Origin: Candidatus Delongbacteria bacterium | GTDB lineage: Bacteria; UBA4055 | Reading direction: 5' to 3' | NCBI GenBank assembly: GCA_013139625.1 | Contig: WTAK01000104.1 | Span: 1-7,056, forward strand | DNA length: 7,056 nucleotides | Shown here: positions 1 through 6,414 of the stretch, piece after piece | How positions within the stretch are numbered: position 1 is the stretch's first letter | Layout: each line of letters starts with the position of its first letter | Notes under the pieces: model-generated | The model's database searches: none | Seen by the model: only the letters and a program-made list of their open reading frames with translations | What the model was told of the DNA's origin: nothing | Made by a program: the position numbers and the translations under genes

Positions 1-1219
1 GAATTAGGAAAAAAGCTGCAACGAAAGGACCTATGAATCCACCTATTGTATTTACGAAATACACTCTACTGAAACTCAAAGATACCATGTTGCTATTATC
101 ACTGTATAATCTGGCTGCACTCGTAAAAATGAATCCTGCTATAATAGCCTGAGGTAGAACAGTCAGTAATGATAAAATAACCGGTGGTAATAATATTCTT
201 GTTACAGGTGTTGTCAGTAAATTGTGTAAAGGTATTATTATCCACTGAGGAGCATTCACAAAAATCAGAACACCGAAAGCTATGATAAACCCTGCTAAAA
301 ATAATCCGAATAATAGATTTTTTAAAATATCTGATTCATCAGTTGTAATTTTCTTAAATAATAAACTCCCCAAGAAGTATCCAAATATGATCACAGAGAC
401 TATCAAAGCAAATGTGTAACTCGTATTAGTCAGATATATTCTAAAGATCCTTAACCATATGATCTGGGCGATCAATCCGGTTAATCCTGATACGAATGCG
501 ACAATAAGTGACAATTTGGGTAATTCCCTACCTACTGTTTTCATTTGGATCTGGTTTGTATTCAAAGTACTGTCTTTAGAATTTTGAACTTTGTTCCTTT
601 TTATCAATATATTTGTAATTACGGCTAGTAGAATATTCATTGTAGAAACTAAAAATACGGTTCCTTTCATTCCCGGATATCTCAATAAAATAAAACCTGC
701 TAATAATCCACCGAATGCGGAACCAAATGTATCAGCTGCAAAAGTATTACCTATTGAATTTGAGATGTTGTTTCCCAATAGCAGATAGATTTTACTCACT
801 ATAGGCATAATTCCACCAATAAAAAAAGCAGAGGCAAATACAACACTCAGTGCATAGATATAAACAAATATCTCAATATTTTCACCGAGAATACCGTTGA
901 CTGCATTATACTTATATATTTCAGGAATAAATTGTAATAGTAAATATACTATGAGATTTATTATTCCAATTGCAGCTAATAAATAAACTAGAAACCTTAT
1001 TGGATCCTTAGTTTTGTCGGCTCTTTTACCTAAGTATAATGACCCCAGACCTAAACCTGCCATAAAAGCTGAAACTACGATAGTTGAGGCATGAACAGTT
1101 GTCCCAAGATATAAACCAAGTAACCTATGCCATGTTACCTCATATACGAGAAAAGAAACGCTGGTGAAAAATACAACCAGCGTTAACAATATTCGTTTAA
1201 TATTGAGTTCTTTATTCAT
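1..1219 (-). CDS. Spermidine synthase-like fused membrane protein (MFS/spermidine synthase type), N-terminal part only
   Basis: The reading frame runs open from ATG at 1219 to the window edge (406 codons), so the C-terminus is missing. It is almost entirely hydrophobic, with many membrane segments. Two halves repeat each other. FLVYEVTWHRLLGLYLGT and GLGLGSLYLGK (residues 23-65) match GLIAQIIWLRIFRIYLTNT and FGYFLGSLLFKK (248-290). GNTFAADTFGSAFGGLLAGF (157-176) matches VNTIGGFIGPFVAAF (389-403). This 'YE..W.R.L...LG' plus 'GLxLGS' duplication is typical of proteins annotated as fused MFS/spermidine synthase, in which a Rossmann aminopropyltransferase-like domain follows the membrane part; that domain would lie outside this window and is inferred. 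The start codon overlaps the stop of the upstream M14 peptidase (ATGA, 1216-1219) and has only a weak ribosome site, so translation is probably coupled. The substrate is unknown; family members are often not true spermidine synthases. Confidence 0.85.
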   Translation of the reverse strand, partial: MNKELNIKRILLTLVVFFTSVSFLVYEVTWHRLLGLYLGTTVHASTIVVSAFMAGLGLGSLYLGKRADKTKDPIRFLVYLLAAIGIINLIVYLLLQFIPEIYKYNAVNGILGENIEIFVYIYALSVVFASAFFIGGIMPIVSKIYLLLGNNISNSIGNTFAADTFGSAFGGLLAGFILLRYPGMKGTVFLVSTMNILLAVITNILIKRNKVQNSKDSTLNTNQIQMKTVGRELPKLSLIVAFVSGLTGLIAQIIWLRIFRIYLTNTSYTFALIVSVIIFGYFLGSLLFKKITTDESDILKNLLFGLFLAGFIIAFGVLIFVNAPQWIIIPLHNLLTTPVTRILLPPVILSLLTVLPQAIIAGFIFTSAARLYSDNSNMVSLSFSRVYFVNTIGGFIGPFVAAFFLI

Positions 1220-3732
1220 TGTTTTGTATTATCCGCTGTTATCTGATAAAAATATTTATTTCCTAAAAGAACATCATTATCAATATAAGAATTTGCCCCT
1301 GAAGAACCTATCAAAGAAAATCCGGAGTAAGGGTCTTCCGATCTATAGATATTATAAATGGTTGCACCACCCACAGCATCCCAGGATAATGAACACGAAC
1401 TTGCACTTGTATTAGGAACCACATTTATTGGAGAGGTTAACATATCCGTTACGGTAAATTTGACAGGTAATATCAAAGTATTTTCGTCAGGATCATTGCT
1501 TGTAATAATTATATCCGCATAATACAAACCATATATCAGGTCTGTTGCATCAGCGGTAGCAGTGATCAAATTAGAACCAGATTGCATTATAGTTCCTGAT
1601 ATCGGATTTAGACTAAGCCATTGAGGAAGAAAATTCGGATTAAATTCAATGGCCAAATTGTTTTTTACATAGCTTGTATTATATGCTAAAGACAATCCGT
1701 CTGTCCCTGTTCCATTTTCGATCCCAATAGTACAAGCATCCAGAATTCCATTCATACTGCTGTATTGAAATACTATCATACCATCTTGATATAATATGAT
1801 CTCAAAAGTATTCTTACTCGAGCCACTATAATTTACTATCTCATTGTATTGAACTATAAATTTTCCATTTGCAATATCGCTGTAGTAATAAATATCATCG
1901 CTACTGTTTGAAGATGGGTCAAGATCATCCCAAAATGGAGCAATTATAGCGTTTGGAGATGCTGTTGATGGAATTAATGGATTATCATAACTAATCTCTG
2001 ATCCTGTAAATGTAATAGCTACATTTGCGCCTATTCTTACCGTTGAGTAATCAGTTCCATAAAAGTTAAAATTAAACCCAAGCGATATAACACTTGAAAT
2101 GCCATCGTCTGATAGGCTTAAAGAAGTACCGGAAGTTGCTATATCCTCCCAGTTGTAAATTGGACCATCTCCCTCATCACTATCCTTCCAAGTATATCCG
2201 AAAGTATCAGGTCCACCGCTTGCTTTATTTCCTTGAGGATAATTAATTGAAAGATTATATATCAGATCTTCTGTGTCAATATTCCCAATATCAAATGTAT
2301 TATTTCCTGTCGTTGACGGAGCTGCCATTATAGTCAAAGTATCTGTCTGAGATAAAGTTATATCAGGATTAGCACCCATTGTAAGTTGAACATTTACTTC
2401 TGTGGCTTCTTTGAAAACTCCGGTTTCATCAGTTACAACTATATTGTTGATAGTCTGTGGTAAATATCCAGGTGCTGACACAGTCATTGAATATGTCCCA
2501 GCTTTTAGTATCCTGTAATAATCACCATGGTCAGGGTCAGTATTGTATTCCTTATCAATTCCAGTGATCTCTATTGTCGCATCCAAAGGTAATCCTGTAT
2601 CAAAATCTGTTACGACACCGTAAATGCCTTTATGAGCTGCTGAAAGATACCAATACATTGCATCCCTATTATCTTGCCAGAATCCAGTCATTTCGCTAAA
2701 TGCAGGCCATTTTGTTGATGATATCTCAAGTGTAAGATCAATATCGTTATAATATTTATAATTCCAGTCCTGCATTCCTCCATCTATCGAGTACCATTCA
2801 TTACCATTTGTTATTCCATCTGTAAAAGAAGAACTATTGAACATCGGAGTATTTCTCATTGAATAATTATAAGCTAACCATGTTACATGTTCATCATCAG
2901 CACAGGCTGCGTATAAATAATTTGCAACATTATTATCTTTATCAAAAAGATAATTTGTTACTAAAGCACCTCCATGATAATTTGTCGACAAAATAAAATT
3001 ATGATCGTTGCTCCAATTTATCATCGCCGCAATTTCCGGCTCCTCTAGTGCAGGATCATTAGGTTCTCCATATTCAAATTCCGGAAAATTTCTATTCAGA
3101 TCCACAGAATTCGCATTATATCTTGAATTATTTGCCATACCGTCAGGATTCATCAATGGCATAACATAAAGTTCGGTATTATTTACAATGAACTGCATAG
3201 TATCATTATTAGCCTGATAACCGTAAAGAATATCCTCGATCATATACATTTCCATTTCCACACCTGTAACTTCATCACCATGCATAGTAGAAACGAATTT
3301 CAATTCAGGTTCTGCTTCTTCAACATCAACATTGTCAGATATTTTCAATACCCACAACTCTCTACCCTGAACAGAAGTACCGATCTGAATTCTTTTACAA
3401 ATTGCAGGATATCTATTCTGCCAAACAAGCATTGAATCTCCAATATCTTCATTAAATCTGAAGTCTGTAAGTTTTTCAGGTCTTGAAATCGGTTTCCAGT
3501 TTACAACATAATTTTCTTTTTCTAACATCTGAAATTCTTCATCATTAACATATACCGTCAAAGTTTCAGGCAAAGCCTTTCCTGTAAAACTTGTACGATC
3601 TATATCTATTTTATTCTCCTGTAAAAATTTAATATCATCAATACCCGATATTTTCACAGTTGCATATTCATATTTATTCTTAGCTAAAAGAATCATTGAG
3701 AGTGTCAGAATAAAAATTATAATTTTCTTCAT
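1216..3732 (-). CDS. Secreted M14 zinc carboxypeptidase with regulatory, Ig-like and fibronectin-like C-terminal domains
   Basis: An 838-residue exported metallocarboxypeptidase. Residues 1-17 form a signal peptide (MKKIIIFILTLSMILLA). The catalytic domain spans about 85-365. It has zinc ligands His151 and Glu154 (HGDE) and His253 (NYHGG), the substrate-carboxylate pair Asn213-Arg214 (DLNRNFP), NPDG at 195-198, GGMQDWNY at 318-325 with the pocket Tyr325, and the catalytic Glu336 (LTLEIS). All essential residues are present, and the motifs are closest to the CPD/CPN-like M14B branch. A transthyretin-like regulatory domain follows (about 367-450). Then come a beta-rich domain (about 505-697; FNFYGTDY, IIAPFWDDL, FEIILYQDGMIVFQY), an Ig-like segment (703-762) and a fibronectin-like module (766-838) shared with the upstream deiminase. 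No type IX secretion C-terminal motif is visible. ATG is preceded by AAAGG at 3741-3745. The gene begins 25 bases after the deiminase stop and overlaps the next gene by four bases. Preference for Arg/Lys or other residues cannot be read by eye. Confidence 0.93.
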   Translation of the reverse strand: MKKIIIFILTLSMILLAKNKYEYATVKISGIDDIKFLQENKIDIDRTSFTGKALPETLTVYVNDEEFQMLEKENYVVNWKPISRPEKLTDFRFNEDIGDSMLVWQNRYPAICKRIQIGTSVQGRELWVLKISDNVDVEEAEPELKFVSTMHGDEVTGVEMEMYMIEDILYGYQANNDTMQFIVNNTELYVMPLMNPDGMANNSRYNANSVDLNRNFPEFEYGEPNDPALEEPEIAAMINWSNDHNFILSTNYHGGALVTNYLFDKDNNVANYLYAACADDEHVTWLAYNYSMRNTPMFNSSSFTDGITNGNEWYSIDGGMQDWNYKYYNDIDLTLEISSTKWPAFSEMTGFWQDNRDAMYWYLSAAHKGIYGVVTDFDTGLPLDATIEITGIDKEYNTDPDHGDYYRILKAGTYSMTVSAPGYLPQTINNIVVTDETGVFKEATEVNVQLTMGANPDITLSQTDTLTIMAAPSTTGNNTFDIGNIDTEDLIYNLSINYPQGNKASGGPDTFGYTWKDSDEGDGPIYNWEDIATSGTSLSLSDDGISSVISLGFNFNFYGTDYSTVRIGANVAITFTGSEISYDNPLIPSTASPNAIIAPFWDDLDPSSNSSDDIYYYSDIANGKFIVQYNEIVNYSGSSKNTFEIILYQDGMIVFQYSSMNGILDACTIGIENGTGTDGLSLAYNTSYVKNNLAIEFNPNFLPQWLSLNPISGTIMQSGSNLITATADATDLIYGLYYADIIITSNDPDENTLILPVKFTVTDMLTSPINVVPNTSASSCSLSWDAVGGATIYNIYRSEDPYSGFSLIGSSGANSYIDNDVLLGNKYFYQITADNTKQ
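1222..1437 (-). repeat. Fibronectin III-like C-terminal module, copy B (end of the M14 peptidase)
   Basis: Codons 766-837 of the carboxypeptidase align without gaps to the last 72 codons of the deiminase (3761-3976). By hand count about 42 of 72 residues are identical, densest in IYRSxDPYSGF and GNKYFYxITADN. Stretches of DNA are also shared, such as GAGTAAGGGTC and AACATCATTATCA on the plus strand. A recent intra-operon duplication or gene conversion is likely. Confidence 0.85.
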
Positions 3733-3757
3733 TAACTTAACCTTTGTTTTCCTAGTT

Positions 3758-5422
3758 TTACTTTACGTTATCTGCTGTTATTCTATAGAAATATTTATTA
3801 CCTGTTAGAACATCATTATCAGTATAATCACTTGTCGGAGATGTATCTATCTGAGTAAATCCAGAGTAAGGGTCGGTAGATCTGTAGATAATATAAATAT
3901 TGGCACCACTTACATCATCCCAGTCAATATCAGCCGAACTTGAGCTGGCTACAACTGATAAATTTACCGGTGCTGATAATGGATCTGATCCAACAACATT
4001 AAATTTATGAGGATCTGCAGATCCTATAAATGGATGATTTTCTATTCTTCCAGAATTATCCTCTGAGTGAATATAATATGACACTACTGATCCATTCACT
4101 TGTTGTGGAATGCTAGCAGTAAAAGTACCTTTAACTTCTGTCATTGGAACTGAATTCCAGCTACCTTCATCTATCTTATAATACAAATCTGCTAAATTAA
4201 TAGTGTGTCCACCATATGAATTGATATCAGCTGAGATCAAATAGTCCTGTGTTGTTGAACGGTCAGCAGGATTAGCCACATGGTTAATATATAGCATTTC
4301 TTTATCAACGACTCCCCTTGTTCTGCAATGTAAAGCATCGGTTGGCATCCATACTTGTGCACCTCCAGGTATTGGAACAATAGAATATCCAGGCATTGCA
4401 GCTTCATAAACGGCTATGGCTGCAGCATCATTACTTGAATTCATTATTGGAAGGAATACGTGATCATTCAGAATTATGGAGTTCGTATAAGGTTCATCAT
4501 TAGGTGTATTTACCCTATAAATTTCATAAGGAGAACCATATGAAGATGTTTGAGAAGCAAAATAAGCAGCAGTTGCTTCTATTTCTGCGTATTGTGGATG
4601 ATTTGAAGGAACTTCTCTTATCAATATTTTATCAATATCTAAGAATTTCCCCCAGCAATCAATATGATCAATATATTCATTATTAGGATCAGGAACCACA
4701 TGATAGGTATGAATTCCTAGGTAATCTAACATTCTTTGATCTACTTCAGTTTCTGAAATGCCTTGTTGATCTAAACTCTCTTCATATACAATTGTGGTTG
4801 AAGCAGATATCCCCATACCATCAGTCATATAATTTCCTCCGGTATGCACAACGCTCATACCGTAATAAGGCTCACTTAAGTATGGTGCAACTTCTGAAGG
4901 TACAGCATCATCGTTAAGACGGGGACGATTATACATAAAATCGCAGATCCCCACTTCATTGTCACTGACAACATACCAAGGACCATAGTCTCTAGTCCAA
5001 TATGAATCTGTGGGTGTAACCAAAAACTCACATTTGGAAGTATCTACTCCAGCAGCAACATACAAATCAATAACTGCTCTTTGATCATTTGATCTAGGGA
5101 TTAAAGTAAGAACATTGGTTACTTCTGCCATTTCTTTGACCAGATCCATAGGAATTCCAAAATAATACCTGACTACCACACTTTGCATTCTTTCAAACTC
5201 TGCAGTCTGTCTTACATTTCCGGTTGGAGGTGGAGTTGCAGTAAAGTCTTTTCCAATACTACCAACTCTTTCAAGTTCGTCAGGAGTCATCCAGTGAGGC
5301 ATAGAATTGGGATTGTTTTTGAACCATTCAGCAGTTCTTTCAGCTAACTCATCCTTTGTCTCAGCAAAGTTTATGGAAAAGATTGCAGTAATTAAAAGAA
5401 GTAAAGTAATATATTTTTTCAA
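3758..5422 (-). CDS. Secreted peptidylarginine deiminase of the Porphyromonas (PPAD) type
   Basis: A 554-residue exported protein of the PAD_porph/agmatine deiminase fold, predicted to hydrolyse arginine side chains to citrulline and ammonia. Residues 1-20 form a signal peptide ending FA. From memory of the PPAD structures, its key residues are W127, D130, R152, R154, Y233, H236, D238, N297 and C351. Here W142, D145 (YWTRDY), R166 and R168 (YNRPRLNDD), Y250, H253, D255 (YIDHID), N314 (YTNS) and C366 (DALHCRTRG) fall at a near-constant offset of 14-17. The two arginines bind the C-terminal carboxylate in PPAD, so a preference for C-terminal arginine is inferred. An Ig-like domain (about 390-476) and a fibronectin-like module (483-554) follow. 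Total length is close to PPAD (556), but the type IX sorting domain is absent. The start is TTG: GGAGG lies six bases upstream, and the next in-frame ATG (residue 41) would remove the signal peptide. It is the first gene of a three-gene operon. Automated tools may label it agmatine deiminase, which the signal peptide and RPR motif argue against. Confidence 0.9.
   Translation of the reverse strand: MKKYITLLLLITAIFSINFAETKDELAERTAEWFKNNPNSMPHWMTPDELERVGSIGKDFTATPPPTGNVRQTAEFERMQSVVVRYYFGIPMDLVKEMAEVTNVLTLIPRSNDQRAVIDLYVAAGVDTSKCEFLVTPTDSYWTRDYGPWYVVSDNEVGICDFMYNRPRLNDDAVPSEVAPYLSEPYYGMSVVHTGGNYMTDGMGISASTTIVYEESLDQQGISETEVDQRMLDYLGIHTYHVVPDPNNEYIDHIDCWGKFLDIDKILIREVPSNHPQYAEIEATAAYFASQTSSYGSPYEIYRVNTPNDEPYTNSIILNDHVFLPIMNSSNDAAAIAVYEAAMPGYSIVPIPGGAQVWMPTDALHCRTRGVVDKEMLYINHVANPADRSTTQDYLISADINSYGGHTINLADLYYKIDEGSWNSVPMTEVKGTFTASIPQQVNGSVVSYYIHSEDNSGRIENHPFIGSADPHKFNVVGSDPLSAPVNLSVVASSSSADIDWDDVSGANIYIIYRSTDPYSGFTQIDTSPTSDYTDNDVLTGNKYFYRITADNVK
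3761..3976 (-). repeat. Fibronectin III-like C-terminal module, copy A (end of the deiminase)
   Basis: Codons 483-554 of the deiminase, ending GNKYFYRITADNVK. It is the partner of the module at 1222-1437: same length, no gaps, and both copies sit at the extreme C-terminus of an exported enzyme. Confidence 0.85.
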
Positions 5423-5425
5423 GAT

Positions 5426-5438
5426 CTTCCTCCGGAAG
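5426..5438 (-). promoter_or_regulatory. Strong ribosome binding site of the deiminase inside a small hairpin
   Basis: On the minus strand the sequence reads CTTCCGGAGGAAG. It contains GGAGG (5433-5429), six bases before the TTG at 5422, which decides the start. The same 13 bases form a perfect 5-bp stem (CTTCC/GGAAG) with a GGA loop, so part of the ribosome site could be paired. Whether this short stem matters in the cell is inference. Confidence 0.7.
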
Positions 5439-5485
5439 TTTTAATTTTTTAAGACAGAGTATCCACACTCAATTCATAAGTAAAT

Positions 5486-5514
5486 ATAGTATAAATCTTA
5501 TATAACTTTGTCAA
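5486..5514 (-). promoter_or_regulatory. Sigma-70-like promoter of the deiminase-peptidase operon
   Basis: On the minus strand TTGACA (5514-5509, perfect -35) is followed by a 17-base spacer and TACTAT (5491-5486, -10). Transcription would begin near 5479, leaving a leader of about 57 bases. The -35 box lies only 12 bases past the aldolase stop codon and I see no terminator between them, so read-through from the aldolase gene is also possible. Confidence 0.7.
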
Positions 5515-5529
5515 TGATATAAATCTTAT
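5490..5529. repeat. 12-bp direct repeat bracketing the operon promoter
   Basis: TATAAATCTTAT occurs exactly at 5490-5501 and 5518-5529, 28 bases apart start to start. One copy overlaps the -10 box and spacer; the other lies just upstream of the -35 box and spans the aldolase stop codon. The position suits a regulator binding site, but the motif is AT-rich and could recur by chance. Confidence 0.45.
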
Positions 5530-6194
5530 TTTTGCAGAAGATATATCTTAGATATTTTATTTACTATTTCAATATTGTCCAAAGCTAGATCTAAGCTATT
5601 TCCAATCGATATACACCCGTGATCTTTCCACAAAACTATCTTATGATCATCTAGCTTTTTCAGGGTTTTCTCTGCAAGCTCTTTAGAACCTGGCTCAGTG
5701 AATGGAAGGAATCCAACCTTATCAGGTATCAACATATCGAACTCTGAGTGCATCGTTTTAAAAACTGCATTTATATTTTTCTCTGTGTCTAATTCTTCTG
5801 AGTGCATTGCTGCTATAAGCTCATCCGGATGAGAATGAATTATAGCTTTCTCCGGTCTACCTTCATTGACTAAATATCTATGTATGGCAATGTGACTTAA
5901 ATACTCTGAAGTAGGAATAAATTCATCTTCACCAAACTTTGAAATTTGATATCCCTTTTCTCCTGATAAAAAAGTAAGAACACCACAATATTTTTCAGGT
6001 GATTCTGCAATTTCTCTCATTCTTGAACCGGAAGATGTAATAATAATTGATGTCTCAAATTCACCTCCGATAGTATCACTTACATTAAAACTTATATTCC
6101 CTGCATTTGCTTCAGCCCAGCCTCTTTCTGATAATATTTTTGCTGTATTTGAAATACTTTTTAAAGCTTGCTGTATTTTCTTTAGTTTTATCAC
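5526..6194 (-). CDS. Class II aldolase, rhamnulose-1-phosphate aldolase (RhaD)-like
   Basis: A 222-residue cytoplasmic zinc aldolase of the class II aldolase/adducin family. It resembles E. coli RhaD more than the fuculose enzyme. RGWAEANAGNIS (24-35) matches KGWDERNGGNLT, IIITSSGSRMRE matches FIVTGSGKFFRN, PTSEYLSHI matches PTSELPAHF, and PDKVGFLPFTEPG matches PDGVGILPWMVPG. The RhaD catalytic Glu117 and zinc ligands His141, His143 and His212 correspond to Glu97, His120, His122 (HSH) and His192 (DHG), offset 20-21. It would cleave a ketose-1-phosphate to dihydroxyacetone phosphate plus an aldehyde; the natural sugar is uncertain because no rhamnose kinase or isomerase is nearby. It is shorter than E. 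coli RhaD (274), mostly at the N-terminus and in insertions. The start is GTG, with AGAGG (6206-6202) seven bases upstream. It lies upstream of the deiminase operon on the same strand, 103 bases away. Confidence 0.88.
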   Translation of the reverse strand: MIKLKKIQQALKSISNTAKILSERGWAEANAGNISFNVSDTIGGEFETSIIITSSGSRMREIAESPEKYCGVLTFLSGEKGYQISKFGEDEFIPTSEYLSHIAIHRYLVNEGRPEKAIIHSHPDELIAAMHSEELDTEKNINAVFKTMHSEFDMLIPDKVGFLPFTEPGSKELAEKTLKKLDDHKIVLWKDHGCISIGNSLDLALDNIEIVNKISKIYLLQK

Positions 6195-6215
6195 TTATAA
6201 TCCTCTTGTTTCATT

Positions 6216-6249
6216 CGTTTTCGGGGTCGAAAAGAAATCGACCCCTACG
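6216..6249. repeat. REP-like GGGGTCGA hairpin
   Basis: Perfect 8-bp arms GGGGTCGA (6223-6230) and TCGACCCC (6238-6245) enclose a 7-base loop. A further CGT/ACG pairing (6216-6218 with 6247-6249) lies beyond an asymmetric bulge. The element is GC-rich in very AT-rich surroundings and sits between divergent genes, so it is not a terminator for either. I infer a dispersed repeat of the REP/small-palindrome kind. If the promoter at 6256-6284 is used, this stem would lie at the very 5' end of the aldolase mRNA. Confidence 0.65.
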
Positions 6250-6253
6250 GTTT

Positions 6254-6288
6254 CAATTATCAATTGTAAATTGTTCATTGTCAATTGA
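6254..6288. repeat. Five tandem 7-bp repeats (CAATTGT type)
   Basis: Consecutive heptamers read CAATTAT, CAATTGT, AAATTGT, TCATTGT and CAATTGA, with no gaps. They start four bases after the GGGGTCGA hairpin and may be part of one composite element with it. On the minus strand they create a promoter-like arrangement. Confidence 0.75.
6256..6284 (-). promoter_or_regulatory. Predicted promoter of the aldolase, built from the heptamer repeats
   Basis: On the minus strand TTGACA (6284-6279) is followed by 17 bases and GATAAT (6261-6256), both close to the sigma-70 consensus. Transcription would start near 6249, about 55 bases before the GTG start. Both boxes lie wholly inside the tandem repeat. 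Confidence 0.6.
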
Positions 6289-6404
6289 ATAATAATATAC
6301 TGATTTTATCCGAAAAAAAATGTAAAATATTTCTTTTATTTTCTATTATTATAACTTTATCTTTCGTTTGTTATTTCACAATATCTAGAAATTAATGTAA
6401 AATT

Positions 6405-6408
6405 GGAG
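6405..6408 (+). promoter_or_regulatory. Ribosome binding site fixing the bioY start at 6415
   Basis: GGAG lies six bases before ATG at 6415. An in-frame TTG at 6403 would extend the protein by four residues, but it overlaps this ribosome site and has no good site of its own. The ATG is therefore preferred. Upstream (6289-6402) is very AT-rich; I see no convincing promoter, riboswitch or BirA-type palindrome. Confidence 0.7.
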
Positions 6409-6414
6409 TATCAA

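Noticed and set aside
591..788. Short plus-strand open frame
   Set aside because: It lies wholly within the membrane protein gene on the opposite strand, lacks a ribosome site and shows no recognisable composition; it is a shadow frame.
1164..1415. Plus-strand open frame across the peptidase/membrane gene junction
   Set aside because: Antisense to two well-supported genes and explained by their codon pattern.
1..5422. A polyamine pathway: 'agmatine deiminase' plus 'spermidine synthase' in one operon
   Set aside because: The deiminase has a signal peptide, Ig and fibronectin-like domains and the PPAD Arg-x-Arg motif, so it is not the cytoplasmic agmatine enzyme. The left gene shows only the membrane half of a fused family, not a classic spermidine synthase. 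No N-carbamoylputrescine amidohydrolase is present.
6216..6249. GGGGTCGA hairpin as a rho-independent terminator
   Set aside because: It lies between the 5' ends of two divergent genes and has no T-run directly after the stem on either strand.
6254..6288. CRISPR-like array
   Set aside because: The repeats are only 7 bp and contiguous, with no spacers.
6289..6402. Biotin-responsive operator or riboswitch ahead of bioY
   Set aside because: I found no BirA-like inverted repeat or structured conserved element, only AT-rich sequence.
6403..6414. TTG at 6403 as the bioY start
   Set aside because: It overlaps the GGAG ribosome site that is correctly spaced for ATG at 6415.
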